From Pantoea sp. IMH (lineage in GTDB: Bacteria > Pseudomonadota > Gammaproteobacteria > Enterobacterales > Enterobacteriaceae), in contig NZ_JFGT01000002.1 of NCBI RefSeq assembly GCF_000599885.1, forward strand, positions 682,001-746,000: a DNA stretch of 64,000 bases, written 5' to 3'. The position numbers were made by a program, and so were the translations under genes. The notes under the pieces were generated by a model. The model saw nothing but the letters and a program-made list of their open reading frames with translations. It had not been told where the DNA came from and did not search any database. Positions 8,854 through 17,163 of this stretch are shown here, piece after piece (position 1 is the stretch's first letter; every line of letters begins with the position of its first letter).

Positions 8854-8889
8854 CTATTAGGGCAATGCGCAGTGAATGTTCAATGACAG
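8854..8889 (-). promoter_or_regulatory. PhoB box and promoter before phnC
   Basis: Read on the minus strand, CTGTCAT-4 nt-CATTCAC (8889-8872) fits the PhoB box (CTGTCAY repeats at 11-bp spacing; 7/7 and 5/7). A -10-like TAATAG follows 12 bp downstream (8859-8854), where sigma-70 would sit when PhoB replaces the -35. It lies in the 82-bp gap between phnP and phnC, so the transporter half of the operon can be induced separately on phosphate starvation. Confidence 0.6.
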
Positions 8890-8897
8890 TAAGATGA

Positions 8898-9668
8898 TCA
8901 AACAATGACAGCCTGATCGACGCCCATTCCCAGCGTCAGCCCATCGTATGCCGGGCGGATCGCTGTTGGCAGACTGTTTTCCCGCAGCCAGTTATCCATC
9001 TCATGGCTGAGATGGGTCAGCCAAGCCTGACGGGGTTGCAGGCTGGCTATCGTCGCCAGCGCGCGAGTCACATCATTGTGGTTACGCGCATCGACGCGCG
9101 GCGGATCGTTGCAGTCGATAATCAGTTGATCGATCTGCTGTCCCCGGAGGAATTCTGCGGTATCGGGCGGCAAGCCGCAGGTGTCACAAAGCCATGCCAG
9201 CCGGGTACCTTGCCAGTCAAACAGATAACCGTACGTCAGCCGCGAATGCTGGAGCGGCAGCGCGATGACCTGCAGTTCACCAAACTGTTGCGGCACAAAA
9301 GGCGTCAGCGCGGGCCGGAAATTGAGCAGGCCGGGATGTTTAAACAAATCATCACAACCCCGTTCATCGGGCGGTCCCCAGACCGGAATCGGCTTCCCCA
9401 TCCCCCAGCGCAGCGCAAATAATCCCTGCACGTGATCCATGTGATAATGCGTCAGCAGAATGCGCGTCAGCTCGCCTGGCTGAAAACGTTCAGTCAGCAG
9501 CGGTAATCCGGCATCCAGTAAGATACGTTCCCCGCCCACCTCAATCAGCGCACTGCAGGGCGCGCGGCGAAAACGTGTCTCCAGCCGGGCACGACCACAG
9601 GCCTGGCAGCTGCAGCCAAAAAGCGGCGCTGCGGTAACGCCACCCGTGCCGAGAAAAGTCAGTTTCAT
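8898..9668 (-). CDS. phnP: Phosphoribosyl cyclic phosphodiesterase PhnP
   Basis: 256 aa metallo-beta-lactamase-fold enzyme. It opens the 1,2-cyclic phosphate of phosphoribosyl 1,2-cyclic phosphate, the C-P lyase product, giving ribose 1,5-bisphosphate. Metal motif HYHMDH is at 74-79. Cysteines in GCSCQAC (19-24) match the structural zinc site special to PhnP. It overlaps phnN by 4 bp (ATGA), as expected for coupled translation with the next enzyme of the pathway. Confidence 0.93.
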   Translation of the reverse strand: MKLTFLGTGGVTAAPLFGCSCQACGRARLETRFRRAPCSALIEVGGERILLDAGLPLLTERFQPGELTRILLTHYHMDHVQGLFALRWGMGKPIPVWGPPDERGCDDLFKHPGLLNFRPALTPFVPQQFGELQVIALPLQHSRLTYGYLFDWQGTRLAWLCDTCGLPPDTAEFLRGQQIDQLIIDCNDPPRVDARNHNDVTRALATIASLQPRQAWLTHLSHEMDNWLRENSLPTAIRPAYDGLTLGMGVDQAVIV

Positions 9669-10201
9669 CGGTAGTTCTCCAGCAACTCACTCAGCCGCGC
9701 CACGGTATGCTGCAGCGCACCATCGTTATTCAGCAACAGAACGCCGGCAGGTTGTGGCTGCGCCGCTCGTGCCAGACGCTGCCTGATCTCCGCCTCACTC
9801 TCCCTGCCGCGACGCCGCAGTCGCGCCTCCAGAACCTCAGGTGAAACCTGCAAACAAAGCGGCAGCAGCTGGCCGCCAAAGCGCTGCTGTGCCTGCGGCA
9901 GATGCAGGCGGGAACCGTTCACCAGCACGTTCTGCCCGCGGGCAAGCCACGCCTCGACCTCGATACCGATTCCGTAGTGATAGCCATGCGCCTGCCAGCT
10001 GAGAGTAAATAGCCCGGCGGCGGCGCGACGCGCAAATTCCGGCTCACTGAGCGCTACATGGTTTTCGCCGCCTGCATCAGCGGCGCGGGTGATATAGCGG
10101 TGGGCGATAATCAGATTCGCGGGCAGCGACTCCCTCAGCGCGCCGAGCAGGCTGTCTTTGCCCGATCCCGATGCGCCAGTCAGCCAGATCAGGCGCGCCA
10201 T
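9665..10201 (-). CDS. phnN: Ribose 1,5-bisphosphokinase PhnN
   Basis: 178 aa, guanylate-kinase-like P-loop kinase (GASGSGKDS, 9-17). It phosphorylates ribose 1,5-bisphosphate to PRPP, the final step that returns the phosphonate ribosyl carrier to metabolism. RYITR and HVALSEPEF fit the family. It overlaps phnM (ATGA at 10199-10203) and phnP. Confidence 0.92.
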   Translation of the reverse strand: MARLIWLTGASGSGKDSLLGALRESLPANLIIAHRYITRAADAGGENHVALSEPEFARRAAAGLFTLSWQAHGYHYGIGIEVEAWLARGQNVLVNGSRLHLPQAQQRFGGQLLPLCLQVSPEVLEARLRRRGRESEAEIRQRLARAAQPQPAGVLLLNNDGALQHTVARLSELLENYR

Positions 10202-11337
10202 CAGTAAACCTGACGGCCTTGTGACCAGACATGGCTGATATGCGGATAGCCGTGCTGCGTGTGCGCCAGGATCAAATCGGCACGCAGGCCTTCTGCAATC
10301 GCTCCGCGGTCACTGAGTCCCAGCGCCTTCGCCGGATTACGGCTAACCAGCGCCACCGCCTGCGGCAACGCCAGGGTATTACGCTCGTCCGAGGCAAGAC
10401 GAAACGCCGCTTCCAGCAGGCTGGCGGGATAGTAATCGGATGAGAGGATATCCAGCATGTTGTGCGCAGCCAGCTCCCAGGCAGCCACGTTGCCGGAATG
10501 CGAACCGCCACGCACAATATTTGGCGCGCCCATCAGCACCTGCATTCCCAGTGCACGCGAGGCGCGCGCCGCTTCGAGCGTCGTGGGAAACTCAGCAATA
10601 GCGCTACCGGCGGCCTGTGACTCCGCCACATGCGCGGCGGTGGCGTCATCATGGCTGGCCAGTACAATCCCCCGTTTGCGGCACAACGCGGAAATGGCTT
10701 CCCGGTTGGGCTGCGACCACTCCGCCGCCAGCATTAGCTGCTCGCGCTCAAACGCATCCATCTCCCTGTCGCTGAGCTGATATTTTCCCTGATAATACTC
10801 ACGGTATTTTTCCAGCGAGGCGTATTGACGCTGGCCTGGTGAATGATCCATCAGCGATACCAGCGCCAGCTCCGGCGTTGCCATCAGCGCTTCAAACAGC
10901 GGTAACGTGGCGTGGTGCGGCAGTTCACATCGCAGATGCAGCAAATGTTCAGCGCGGTTCAGGCCCTTTCGGTTGCTCTCCTGAATGGCGTCGATCATTT
11001 TGCTCAGGTTATCCAGCCGGTGGCCACCATCGCGAACATCCCCGACGCCGATCGCATCCAGCACCGTGGTGATACCGTTCGCCACCATCAGGGCATCGTG
11101 ACTGCTCATGGCTGAATGTGCGGGCCAGTCAACCTTCGGGCGTGGTGTGAAAAATTTATCGAGGTTATCGGTATGCAACTCAACCAGCCCCGGCAGCAGG
11201 AAGCCGCCCTCACCGTCGAGGGCGCCCGGCTGGCGGCTGCAGGTTTCGCTAAAGCTTGAAATACGTCCGTCGCGCATCTCCAGCGAGCCGGTGATCGCTT
11301 CATTCTCCAGCACTAACACCACATTGTTAACGATCAT
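10201..11337 (-). CDS. phnM: Alpha-D-ribose 1-methylphosphonate 5-triphosphate diphosphatase PhnM
   Basis: 378 aa amidohydrolase. It removes pyrophosphate from ribosyl alkylphosphonate 5-triphosphate before C-P cleavage. The metal motif HTDNLDK starts at residue 55. A central [11 protein letters not shown], the ASHDD segment and [13 protein letters not shown] are typical of PhnM. It overlaps phnL by 4 bp. Confidence 0.94.
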   Translation of the reverse strand: MIVNNVVLVLENEAITGSLEMRDGRISSFSETCSRQPGALDGEGGFLLPGLVELHTDNLDKFFTPRPKVDWPAHSAMSSHDALMVANGITTVLDAIGVGDVRDGGHRLDNLSKMIDAIQESNRKGLNRAEHLLHLRCELPHHATLPLFEALMATPELALVSLMDHSPGQRQYASLEKYREYYQGKYQLSDREMDAFEREQLMLAAEWSQPNREAISALCRKRGIVLASHDDATAAHVAESQAAGSAIAEFPTTLEAARASRALGMQVLMGAPNIVRGGSHSGNVAAWELAAHNMLDILSSDYYPASLLEAAFRLASDERNTLALPQAVALVSRNPAKALGLSDRGAIAEGLRADLILAHTQHGYPHISHVWSQGRQVY

Positions 11338-12038
11338 GCTTCGGCTCCTGTTTTTGCGGGCTGCATAACATGCAGACGATCGGCGACCCGTTCGCGCACG
11401 ACTTCATCATGAAAAATACCGACGATTGCTGCGCCACGTTCGCGCGCCTGTTCAATCAGCGCAATTACCGCCGCGCTGTTAGTGCTGTCGAGCGAAGCAG
11501 TGGGTTCATCCAGCAGGAGTACCGGGTAATCAGCGATAAAACCGCGAGCAATATTGACCCGCTGCTGCTCGCCACCCGAAAAGGTTGAGGGAGCCAGTCC
11601 CCACAGACGCTCAGGCACGTTAAGGCGGGTCAGCAGTTCTTTAGCGCGCCGTTCGCAGAACGCCCGATCGACGCCACGTTCCAGCAGCGGCTGCATGACG
11701 ATTTCCAGCGTCGGTATACGCGGGATTACCCGCAGGAACTGACTGACCCAGCCGATAGTGTGGCGTCGAATCGCCAGCATCTGCCGGGCCGGCGCCTGCG
11801 CCATATCGATCCACTCATTCTGATGCTGTAACCAGATATGGCCGCTGTTGGCCTGGTAGTTGCCGTAAAGCGCACGCAACAAGGTCGATTTTCCGCTACC
11901 GGAATAACCGTGTAGCACCACACATTCTCCCGAGTTGATCTCCAGAGAGACATTCTCCAGTACCGGCAGGCTGACGCCGCTCTGGTTGTGAAGCACAAAG
12001 GTTTTACTCAGTTTCTCGACGCGCAAAATTGTTTTCAT
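11334..12038 (-). CDS. phnL: C-P lyase complex ABC-type subunit PhnL
   Basis: 234 aa from ATG 12038, which has a GGAGG Shine-Dalgarno 6 nt upstream. A second ATG at 12053 overlaps the phnK stop (ATGA) and would add 5 residues. ABC ATPase fold: Walker [10 protein letters not shown] (44-52), signature FSGGEQQRV, Walker B LLLDEP. No membrane partner exists; PhnL binds the C-P lyase core with PhnK rather than acting in transport. Confidence 0.92.
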   Translation of the reverse strand: MKTILRVEKLSKTFVLHNQSGVSLPVLENVSLEINSGECVVLHGYSGSGKSTLLRALYGNYQANSGHIWLQHQNEWIDMAQAPARQMLAIRRHTIGWVSQFLRVIPRIPTLEIVMQPLLERGVDRAFCERRAKELLTRLNVPERLWGLAPSTFSGGEQQRVNIARGFIADYPVLLLDEPTASLDSTNSAAVIALIEQARERGAAIVGIFHDEVVRERVADRLHVMQPAKTGAEA

Positions 12039-12052
12039 CGTGGCCTCCGGCA

Positions 12053-12814
12053 TCAGTTGAGCACTGATGAAACCAGCAGTTGGGTATAAGGATGTTGCGG
12101 ATCGTCCAGCACGCGGTCAGTTAATCCGCTCTCCACTACGTGTCCCTGCTTCATCACCAGTAGCCGGTGCGCCAGCAGACGGGCGACGCCCAGATCGTGG
12201 GTGACAATGATGACCGCAAGATTAAGCTCGCGTACCAGAGTACGCAGCAAATCGAGCAGACGTGCCTGTACCGAAACATCCAGACCACCGGTAGGCTCAT
12301 CCATAAACACCAGTCTGGGTTGCGTGACCAGATTGCGGGCAATCTGCAGACGCTGTTGCATGCCACCCGAGAAAGTGATGGGAAGATCGTCAATGCGGTT
12401 GGCGTCGATCTCCACTTCCTGTAACCAGTGGCAGGCCTGAGCGCGAATGTCACCGTAATGACGGTGGCCCACCGCCATCAGCCGTTCTCCTATATTCCCC
12501 CCCGCCGTCACCTGTGACCGTAACCCATCCAGCGGATGCTGATGCACGACGCCCCATTCGGTACGGAGCAAACGGCGGCGTTCGCTTTCGCTCATGGCAT
12601 AAAGGTTGCGATCGTCATAAACCACGTCGCCCTGCTGCGGTGGCAGGCGTGCCGAGAGACTGCGCAGCAAGGTGGTTTTACCGGACCCCGACTCGCCCAC
12701 GATCCCCAACACTTCGCCAGGATAGAGATCGAAACTTACCGCTTCGAATCCTTTGCCTGGCGCATAGAGATGCGTCAGATTATTTACCGCAAGCAGCGGC
12801 CGCTCACTGTGCAT
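12053..12814 (-). CDS. phnK: C-P lyase complex ABC-type subunit PhnK
   Basis: 253 aa ABC ATPase: Walker [10 protein letters not shown] (40-48), signature FSGGMQQRL, Walker B LVFMDEP, switch H in VTHDLGVA. PhnK docks on the PhnGHIJ core and is needed for phosphonate use in vivo. It overlaps phnJ by 11 bp. Confidence 0.92.
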   Translation of the reverse strand: MHSERPLLAVNNLTHLYAPGKGFEAVSFDLYPGEVLGIVGESGSGKTTLLRSLSARLPPQQGDVVYDDRNLYAMSESERRRLLRTEWGVVHQHPLDGLRSQVTAGGNIGERLMAVGHRHYGDIRAQACHWLQEVEIDANRIDDLPITFSGGMQQRLQIARNLVTQPRLVFMDEPTGGLDVSVQARLLDLLRTLVRELNLAVIIVTHDLGVARLLAHRLLVMKQGHVVESGLTDRVLDDPQHPYTQLLVSSVLN

Positions 12815-13652
12815 TTTTCTGTTCCTGCTGCTGGTGACAAAAATCGGTATCGGAACAGACGAACAGGCGCGTGCCCCGATCGTCCATGACTACTTCGTCA
12901 AGATAGCTGTGCCGCGATCCGCACAGCGCACAAGGTTCATCCCACTGCTGGATGCTGAAAGGATGATCCTCAAAATCCAGGCTCTCCACGACGGTGTAAG
13001 GCGGCAGCGCATAAATACGCTTTTCGCGTCCTGCGCCAAAAAGCTGCAACGCCGGCATCATGTGCATTTTTGGATTGTCGAATTTAGGGATTGGAGAGGG
13101 ATCCATCACGTAACGGTGGTTGACCCTGACCGGGTAGGCATAGGTTGTGGCGATATGGCCATAGCGGGCAATATCTTCATACAGTTTGACCTGCATGATG
13201 CCGTACTCCTCCAGCGCGTGCATCGTGCGGGTTTCAGTTTCCCGCGGCTCGATAAAGCGCAGCGGCTCCGGGATTGGCACCTGATAGATCAGGATCTGAT
13301 CCTCTTCGAGCGGCGTTTCCGGTATGCGATGCCGTGTCTGGATCAGCGTGGCATCCACGGTGCGCTCCGTGGTGGCAGCGCCGCTGACGCGCTGAAAAAA
13401 ACGCCGGATTGATACGGCATTGGTCGTGTCATCGGCACCCTGATCGATCACCTTCAGCACGTCGGTATCGCCAATCACGCTGGCGGTAATCTGGATCCCA
13501 CCGGTTCCCCAGCCATAGGGCATGGGCATTTCACGTCCGGCGAAAGGCACCTGATAGCCAGGAATGGCCACCGCTTTTAACAGCGCCCGGCGAATTGTGC
13601 GTTTGGTCTGCTCATCCAGATAGCCGTTGTTATAGCCGTTCAGTTCAGCCAT
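12804..13652 (-). CDS. phnJ: Alpha-D-ribose 1-methylphosphonate 5-phosphate C-P lyase PhnJ
   Basis: 282 aa radical-SAM catalytic subunit that breaks the C-P bond. Counting from the start, C241, C244 and C266 (iron-sulfur ligands) and C272 (thiyl radical) fall at the same numbers as in E. coli PhnJ, and G32, the glycyl-radical site, is also kept. So the enzyme looks fully active. It overlaps phnI by 8 bp. Confidence 0.96.
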   Translation of the reverse strand: MAELNGYNNGYLDEQTKRTIRRALLKAVAIPGYQVPFAGREMPMPYGWGTGGIQITASVIGDTDVLKVIDQGADDTTNAVSIRRFFQRVSGAATTERTVDATLIQTRHRIPETPLEEDQILIYQVPIPEPLRFIEPRETETRTMHALEEYGIMQVKLYEDIARYGHIATTYAYPVRVNHRYVMDPSPIPKFDNPKMHMMPALQLFGAGREKRIYALPPYTVVESLDFEDHPFSIQQWDEPCALCGSRHSYLDEVVMDDRGTRLFVCSDTDFCHQQQEQKNAQ

Positions 13653-14721
13653 TGTTGCGCTCCTGATGTTCCTGACGCAGCCGCTTCAGCAGTTCCAGTT
13701 CCGCCTGAAAATCGACGTAGTGCGGTAATTTTAAGTGGGAGACAAATCCTGCGGCTTCGACGTTATCGGCGTGCGCAAGAACGAACTCTTCATCCTGTGC
13801 GGGGCTGGTAATACGTTCATTGTGCTCGCGCGTCTGCAGGGCGCGGTCAACCAGCGCCATCGCCATTGCTTTACGTTCGCTGCGGCCAAATACCAGCCCG
13901 TAACCGCGCGTAAACTGCGGTGCTTCATCACCGTTATGGCTGAACCCGTTAACCATTTCGCATTCGGTCAACAGAATTTCGCCTATCTCGATGTCAAAGC
14001 CCAGCTCTTCGGGACAGAGGGTAACGCTGAGATAGCCGCTGCGGATCTCTCCGGCAAAAGGGTGAGTGCGGCCATAGCCACGTTGCGTGGAGTAACCCAA
14101 CGCCAGCAGAAATCCTTCGTCACCGCGTGCCAGCTGTTGCAGGCGCGCCGCTCGCGAGGCGGGGAAGCCCATCGGTTCCCGTGTGATATCGCTGGGCTCT
14201 TCGCCGTCATCCTGCTCCTCCTGCGCCAGCCCTTCAGCACTCATCATGCTGAACATATGTGGGCAATGGGTGGGCAGCGCCTCATTATCACGCGGTGCCT
14301 GTGGCGTTTCGCCGTTGGCCATCAGGGTAAAATCAAGCAGGCGGTGGCTGTAGTCACTGGTCGGCCCCAGCACCTGTCCGCCAGGTAAGTCTTTGTAGAC
14401 TGCCGAAATCCGCCGTTCAATGCGCATTTCGCTGGTGGCAAGCGGCCTGCTTTCCGCCAGGCGCGGTAGCGTGGTACGGTAGGCGCGCAGCAGGAAAATG
14501 GCTTCTACCAGATCGCCGCTTGCCTGTTTGATCGCCAGCGCGGCCAGCGCCGGATCGTAAATGCCGCCCTCCGTCATTACCCGATCCACTGCCAGCCCCA
14601 GCTGTTGTGCCACCTGATCGCATCCCAGTTCAGCAACCTGTCGATCGCCACGGCGCAGATCGGCCTGCAATTCGTGGGCGTTGGCGATCGCCTTCTCTCC
14701 CCCTTTCACCGCAACATACAT
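13645..14721 (-). CDS. phnI: C-P lyase complex subunit PhnI
   Basis: 358 aa. PhnI exchanges the purine of a nucleoside triphosphate for alkylphosphonate (with G, H, L) and is part of the PhnGHIJ core. Recognised from its N-terminus (MYVAVKGGEKAI) and the RGYGRTHPFAGEIR and HLKLPHYVDFQAEL segments. Overlaps phnH (ATG within its stop). Confidence 0.94.
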   Translation of the reverse strand: MYVAVKGGEKAIANAHELQADLRRGDRQVAELGCDQVAQQLGLAVDRVMTEGGIYDPALAALAIKQASGDLVEAIFLLRAYRTTLPRLAESRPLATSEMRIERRISAVYKDLPGGQVLGPTSDYSHRLLDFTLMANGETPQAPRDNEALPTHCPHMFSMMSAEGLAQEEQDDGEEPSDITREPMGFPASRAARLQQLARGDEGFLLALGYSTQRGYGRTHPFAGEIRSGYLSVTLCPEELGFDIEIGEILLTECEMVNGFSHNGDEAPQFTRGYGLVFGRSERKAMAMALVDRALQTREHNERITSPAQDEEFVLAHADNVEAAGFVSHLKLPHYVDFQAELELLKRLRQEHQERNNG

Positions 14722-15296
14722 CAGTACACCTCCACAGTTGTCGTGCGCGGCAGCGCCATCATCGCTTCGCCGCAGGTAAAAATCAGGTCGACGCCCTGCG
14801 GAAACGTATGGGGCCGCGCCCGTAAGTAATTGATAACGCTTGCCGGCAGCTTTGGCGCAATGGCACGAGGCTCACGCAGGCCAGGACCGGACAAACGCAG
14901 CGTCAGCCCTCCACTCAGCGACGCCACTTCAATAATCAACGTGGTGCTCTTTTCGGGTGAGAAGTTATCGCCTGCGGCAAAATCTGTCGGGTCAGGTTGG
15001 GAGGCCGTGTGACTCAGGGCAAATGGCGCGTCGCGGCTTTCCACAAGCGGCGCACCGGTATGAAAGCGCAGGTTATTGCGCAGCGACTCGCTGTCCAGCC
15101 CCGCATCAATCCAGAGTGGACTCTCCTGATCCACCAGCGTCAGCAGTACCGCAGTAGCCGCAGGTGATAGCGTTCCCCAGCCGTGATGAAGCGGCAATGA
15201 CACCATACACCCCGGCTCGCTCATGGCTTTTAAAATGCGCCTGAAGGCATACTGAGCATCCGCCACAGGATGAGTAAAGCTGGCCAGCAACGTCAT
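14721..15296 (-). CDS. phnH: C-P lyase complex subunit PhnH
   Basis: 191 aa core subunit of the C-P lyase (GHIJ). The N-terminal PVADAQYAFRRILKAMSEPG and the C-terminal FPQGVDLIFTCG are typical. It is a degenerate PLP-transferase-like fold, structural in the complex. Overlaps phnG by 4 bp. Confidence 0.93.
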   Translation of the reverse strand: MTLLASFTHPVADAQYAFRRILKAMSEPGCMVSLPLHHGWGTLSPAATAVLLTLVDQESPLWIDAGLDSESLRNNLRFHTGAPLVESRDAPFALSHTASQPDPTDFAAGDNFSPEKSTTLIIEVASLSGGLTLRLSGPGLREPRAIAPKLPASVINYLRARPHTFPQGVDLIFTCGEAMMALPRTTTVEVY

Positions 15297-15742
15297 TGGT
15301 TATCTCCCCGTACCAGAGTAAAAAAATCCACTTTGCTGCTGGCGATTTCACGTGCGCGCAGCTGACGTTGCTCATCACGCAGGGCCGCCAGGGGAACAAT
15401 GACCTTTTCCTGTAACAATGCGTTGAATTCTGTCTGTTGCAGTAGCGCATCAATTAATGCGCATCGTTCCGCCTGCGCTTTATCGCGCCCCAGCAGATAG
15501 CTGTAGCCAAGGCTGCCGTCGTCAAGTTGCACCACGGCACGCGTGACGGTGGCATCGCCCATAATGAAGCGATTACCGGTGGCACCCATGCGCGCCTGTA
15601 GCCGGGTAAGGCCGGTTTCTGCCGGGCGAATCAGCGTAAAAGAGGGATGCAGATTGAGCGCCTGCCAGTGCGCCTCCAGCTGCGCCGCGCTGCTGTGCGC
15701 CAGTACCGACAGCCAGCGCTGACGGGCGTTTTGCTGTTTCAT
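15293..15742 (-). CDS. phnG: C-P lyase complex subunit PhnG
   Basis: 149 aa core subunit, close to the E. coli length (150). Segments RPAETGLTRLQARMGATG and GDATVTRAVVQL match the family. Its start overlaps the phnF stop, so all genes from F to P are translationally linked. Confidence 0.92.
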   Translation of the reverse strand: MKQQNARQRWLSVLAHSSAAQLEAHWQALNLHPSFTLIRPAETGLTRLQARMGATGNRFIMGDATVTRAVVQLDDGSLGYSYLLGRDKAQAERCALIDALLQQTEFNALLQEKVIVPLAALRDEQRQLRAREIASSKVDFFTLVRGDNQ

Positions 15743-16455
15743 TAGTGCTCCAGGGTAAGTTCAATCATGTCGCCGCGCGTCAGGCTGACGGAATATTCTG
15801 CCGCTGCGCCGTCGGTCGTTTTGTTCAGCGTACGCACGCACAACAGCGGCGACTGCAGGGGGATCTCAAGCTGCCTGCACTCTTTGGGCTGGCCATGGCG
15901 AGTACTGATACGGGTCTGGCTGCGAACCAACTGTTTGCCGGTATGCTGATAAAGGAAGTCATGCAGCGACCCGCTGCTGAAACTCTGTAGGCCGGGCCAT
16001 AAGGTGAGATCGGCGAGAAAATGATTGATCACACAAACCGCCACGCCGTTAACCCGCCGTAGCGTGCGCAGATGAATAACATTCTCTCCTTCACCGACGC
16101 CCAGCGAGTTGGCCACGTCGTGGCTGGCCGGGCACAGCACCGCCAGCAGTCGCTCGCAGGTCGGCTCACTCCCCTGTTCCAGCAGGTTCTGACTGAAGCG
16201 CGCCTGCGAATGCAGCGGATAAGCATAAGGCCGCATCAGTACCAGGATGCCAACGCCGTGACGCCGTTGCAGCAGGCCTTTATTCACCAGTTCATCCACC
16301 GCACGGCGCAGCGTGTGGCGATTCACGCCGTAGTGATCGGCCAGTTGCTGCTCCGACGGCAGATAATCGCCACCGCGATAGCGTTCATGCAGCGACTGTT
16401 CCAGCTGAGCGGCGATTGCCTGGTATACAGTGGTCGGATGTCTGGATAACTCCAT
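15742..16455 (-). CDS. phnF: GntR/HutC-family regulator PhnF
   Basis: 237 aa from the second of two adjacent ATGs (16455). The open frame extends to 16638, but the longer version would cover the PhoB array and does not match E. coli PhnF, which starts similarly to M-LS-HPT. A GntR winged helix (LPSEQQLADHYGVNRHTLRRAV, shown here in parts at about 35-55) is followed by a UTRA effector domain. It leads the operon, unlike E. coli where phnC comes first, so it may autoregulate; the ligand is unknown. Confidence 0.9.
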   Translation of the reverse strand: MELSRHPTTVYQAIAAQLEQSLHERYRGGDYLPSEQQLADHYGVNRHTLRRAVDELVNKGLLQRRHGVGILVLMRPYAYPLHSQARFSQNLLEQGSEPTCERLLAVLCPASHDVANSLGVGEGENVIHLRTLRRVNGVAVCVINHFLADLTLWPGLQSFSSGSLHDFLYQHTGKQLVRSQTRISTRHGQPKECRQLEIPLQSPLLCVRTLNKTTDGAAAEYSVSLTRGDMIELTLEH

Positions 16456-16534
16456 CATGATCTCGATCTCGGTTTCAGCGTGTAAACACAGCATCGAAAC
16501 TTGCTGCGGGATGGCGATACCTTGAACTGAGCAG

Positions 16535-16574
16535 ATGACAGAGAGGTGAACGAACAATGACGTGACTGTGAAGC
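16535..16574 (-). promoter_or_regulatory. Tandem PhoB boxes upstream of phnF
   Basis: Four 7-mers at exact 11-bp spacing on the plus strand: ATGACAG (16535), GTGAACG (16546), ATGACGT (16557) and GTGAAGC (16568). They are complements of the CTGTCAT/CGTTCAC-type PhoB half-site, two PhoB dimers in a row. They end 80 bp from the phnF ATG. A -10-like TATCGC lies 15 nt further toward the gene. This is the expected main promoter of the phn operon. Confidence 0.65.
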
Positions 16575-17163
16575 TGTAACGGGACAGGCTTTTCTTACGA
16601 AGTGAAGAGTTAACGCGCCGCGCGTCGCACGTTCCCACTCTCTGCTGAAAAACAGACGGATGAAGAGCAAGTTACATATGGCCTTGCCGGCGCGAGAGGG
16701 GTAAAACCAGATGGCCAAACTCAATCTGTGCTGAAGGAAAACGACCCGCGTAAAGTACAATCCCGGTTTCCCATTGCCGGTTTCGGTCCTGTCAGGGAAA
16801 GCGTCATAAGACAAAGAGGCTCAGCGCCATAAGGCTCGCTGGCATAAGCAGATATAAAGGAGATGCTCCGCCTGAGGGAGATAGCAGAATTAAGACGTAT
16901 ATTCTTTTACAGGTTACTGCTCCCTCACTACTTTGGTTTCTCCAGACAGCCGCAATGCGTCTTCTTCCGGGATTTTCTTAGAAAAATCACCGCATCATTA
17001 TGAACAACCCAGCATATTTGCTGATAAAGACTAGAATATCTCCATACATGCACTGGTTTACGCCGTCACCCGAACAAACTGCTAACGTTGCGGAACCGTT
17101 TGGGTTTCATTCCTCCTTACGATTTGTTACCTTCACGGCTGTTTTATATTCATCAGGTAAATT
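16575..17163. other. Divergent phnF-betT intergenic region
   Basis: Beyond the PhoB array no gene is seen. The open frames crossing it are extensions of phnF. It must hold the betT promoter, but I cannot pick reliable -35/-10 elements, and I saw no obvious BetI-type palindrome. No betIBA genes are near. Confidence 0.4.

Noticed and set aside
16575-17163. BetI operator before betT
   Set aside because: No convincing palindrome seen; betI itself is absent nearby.
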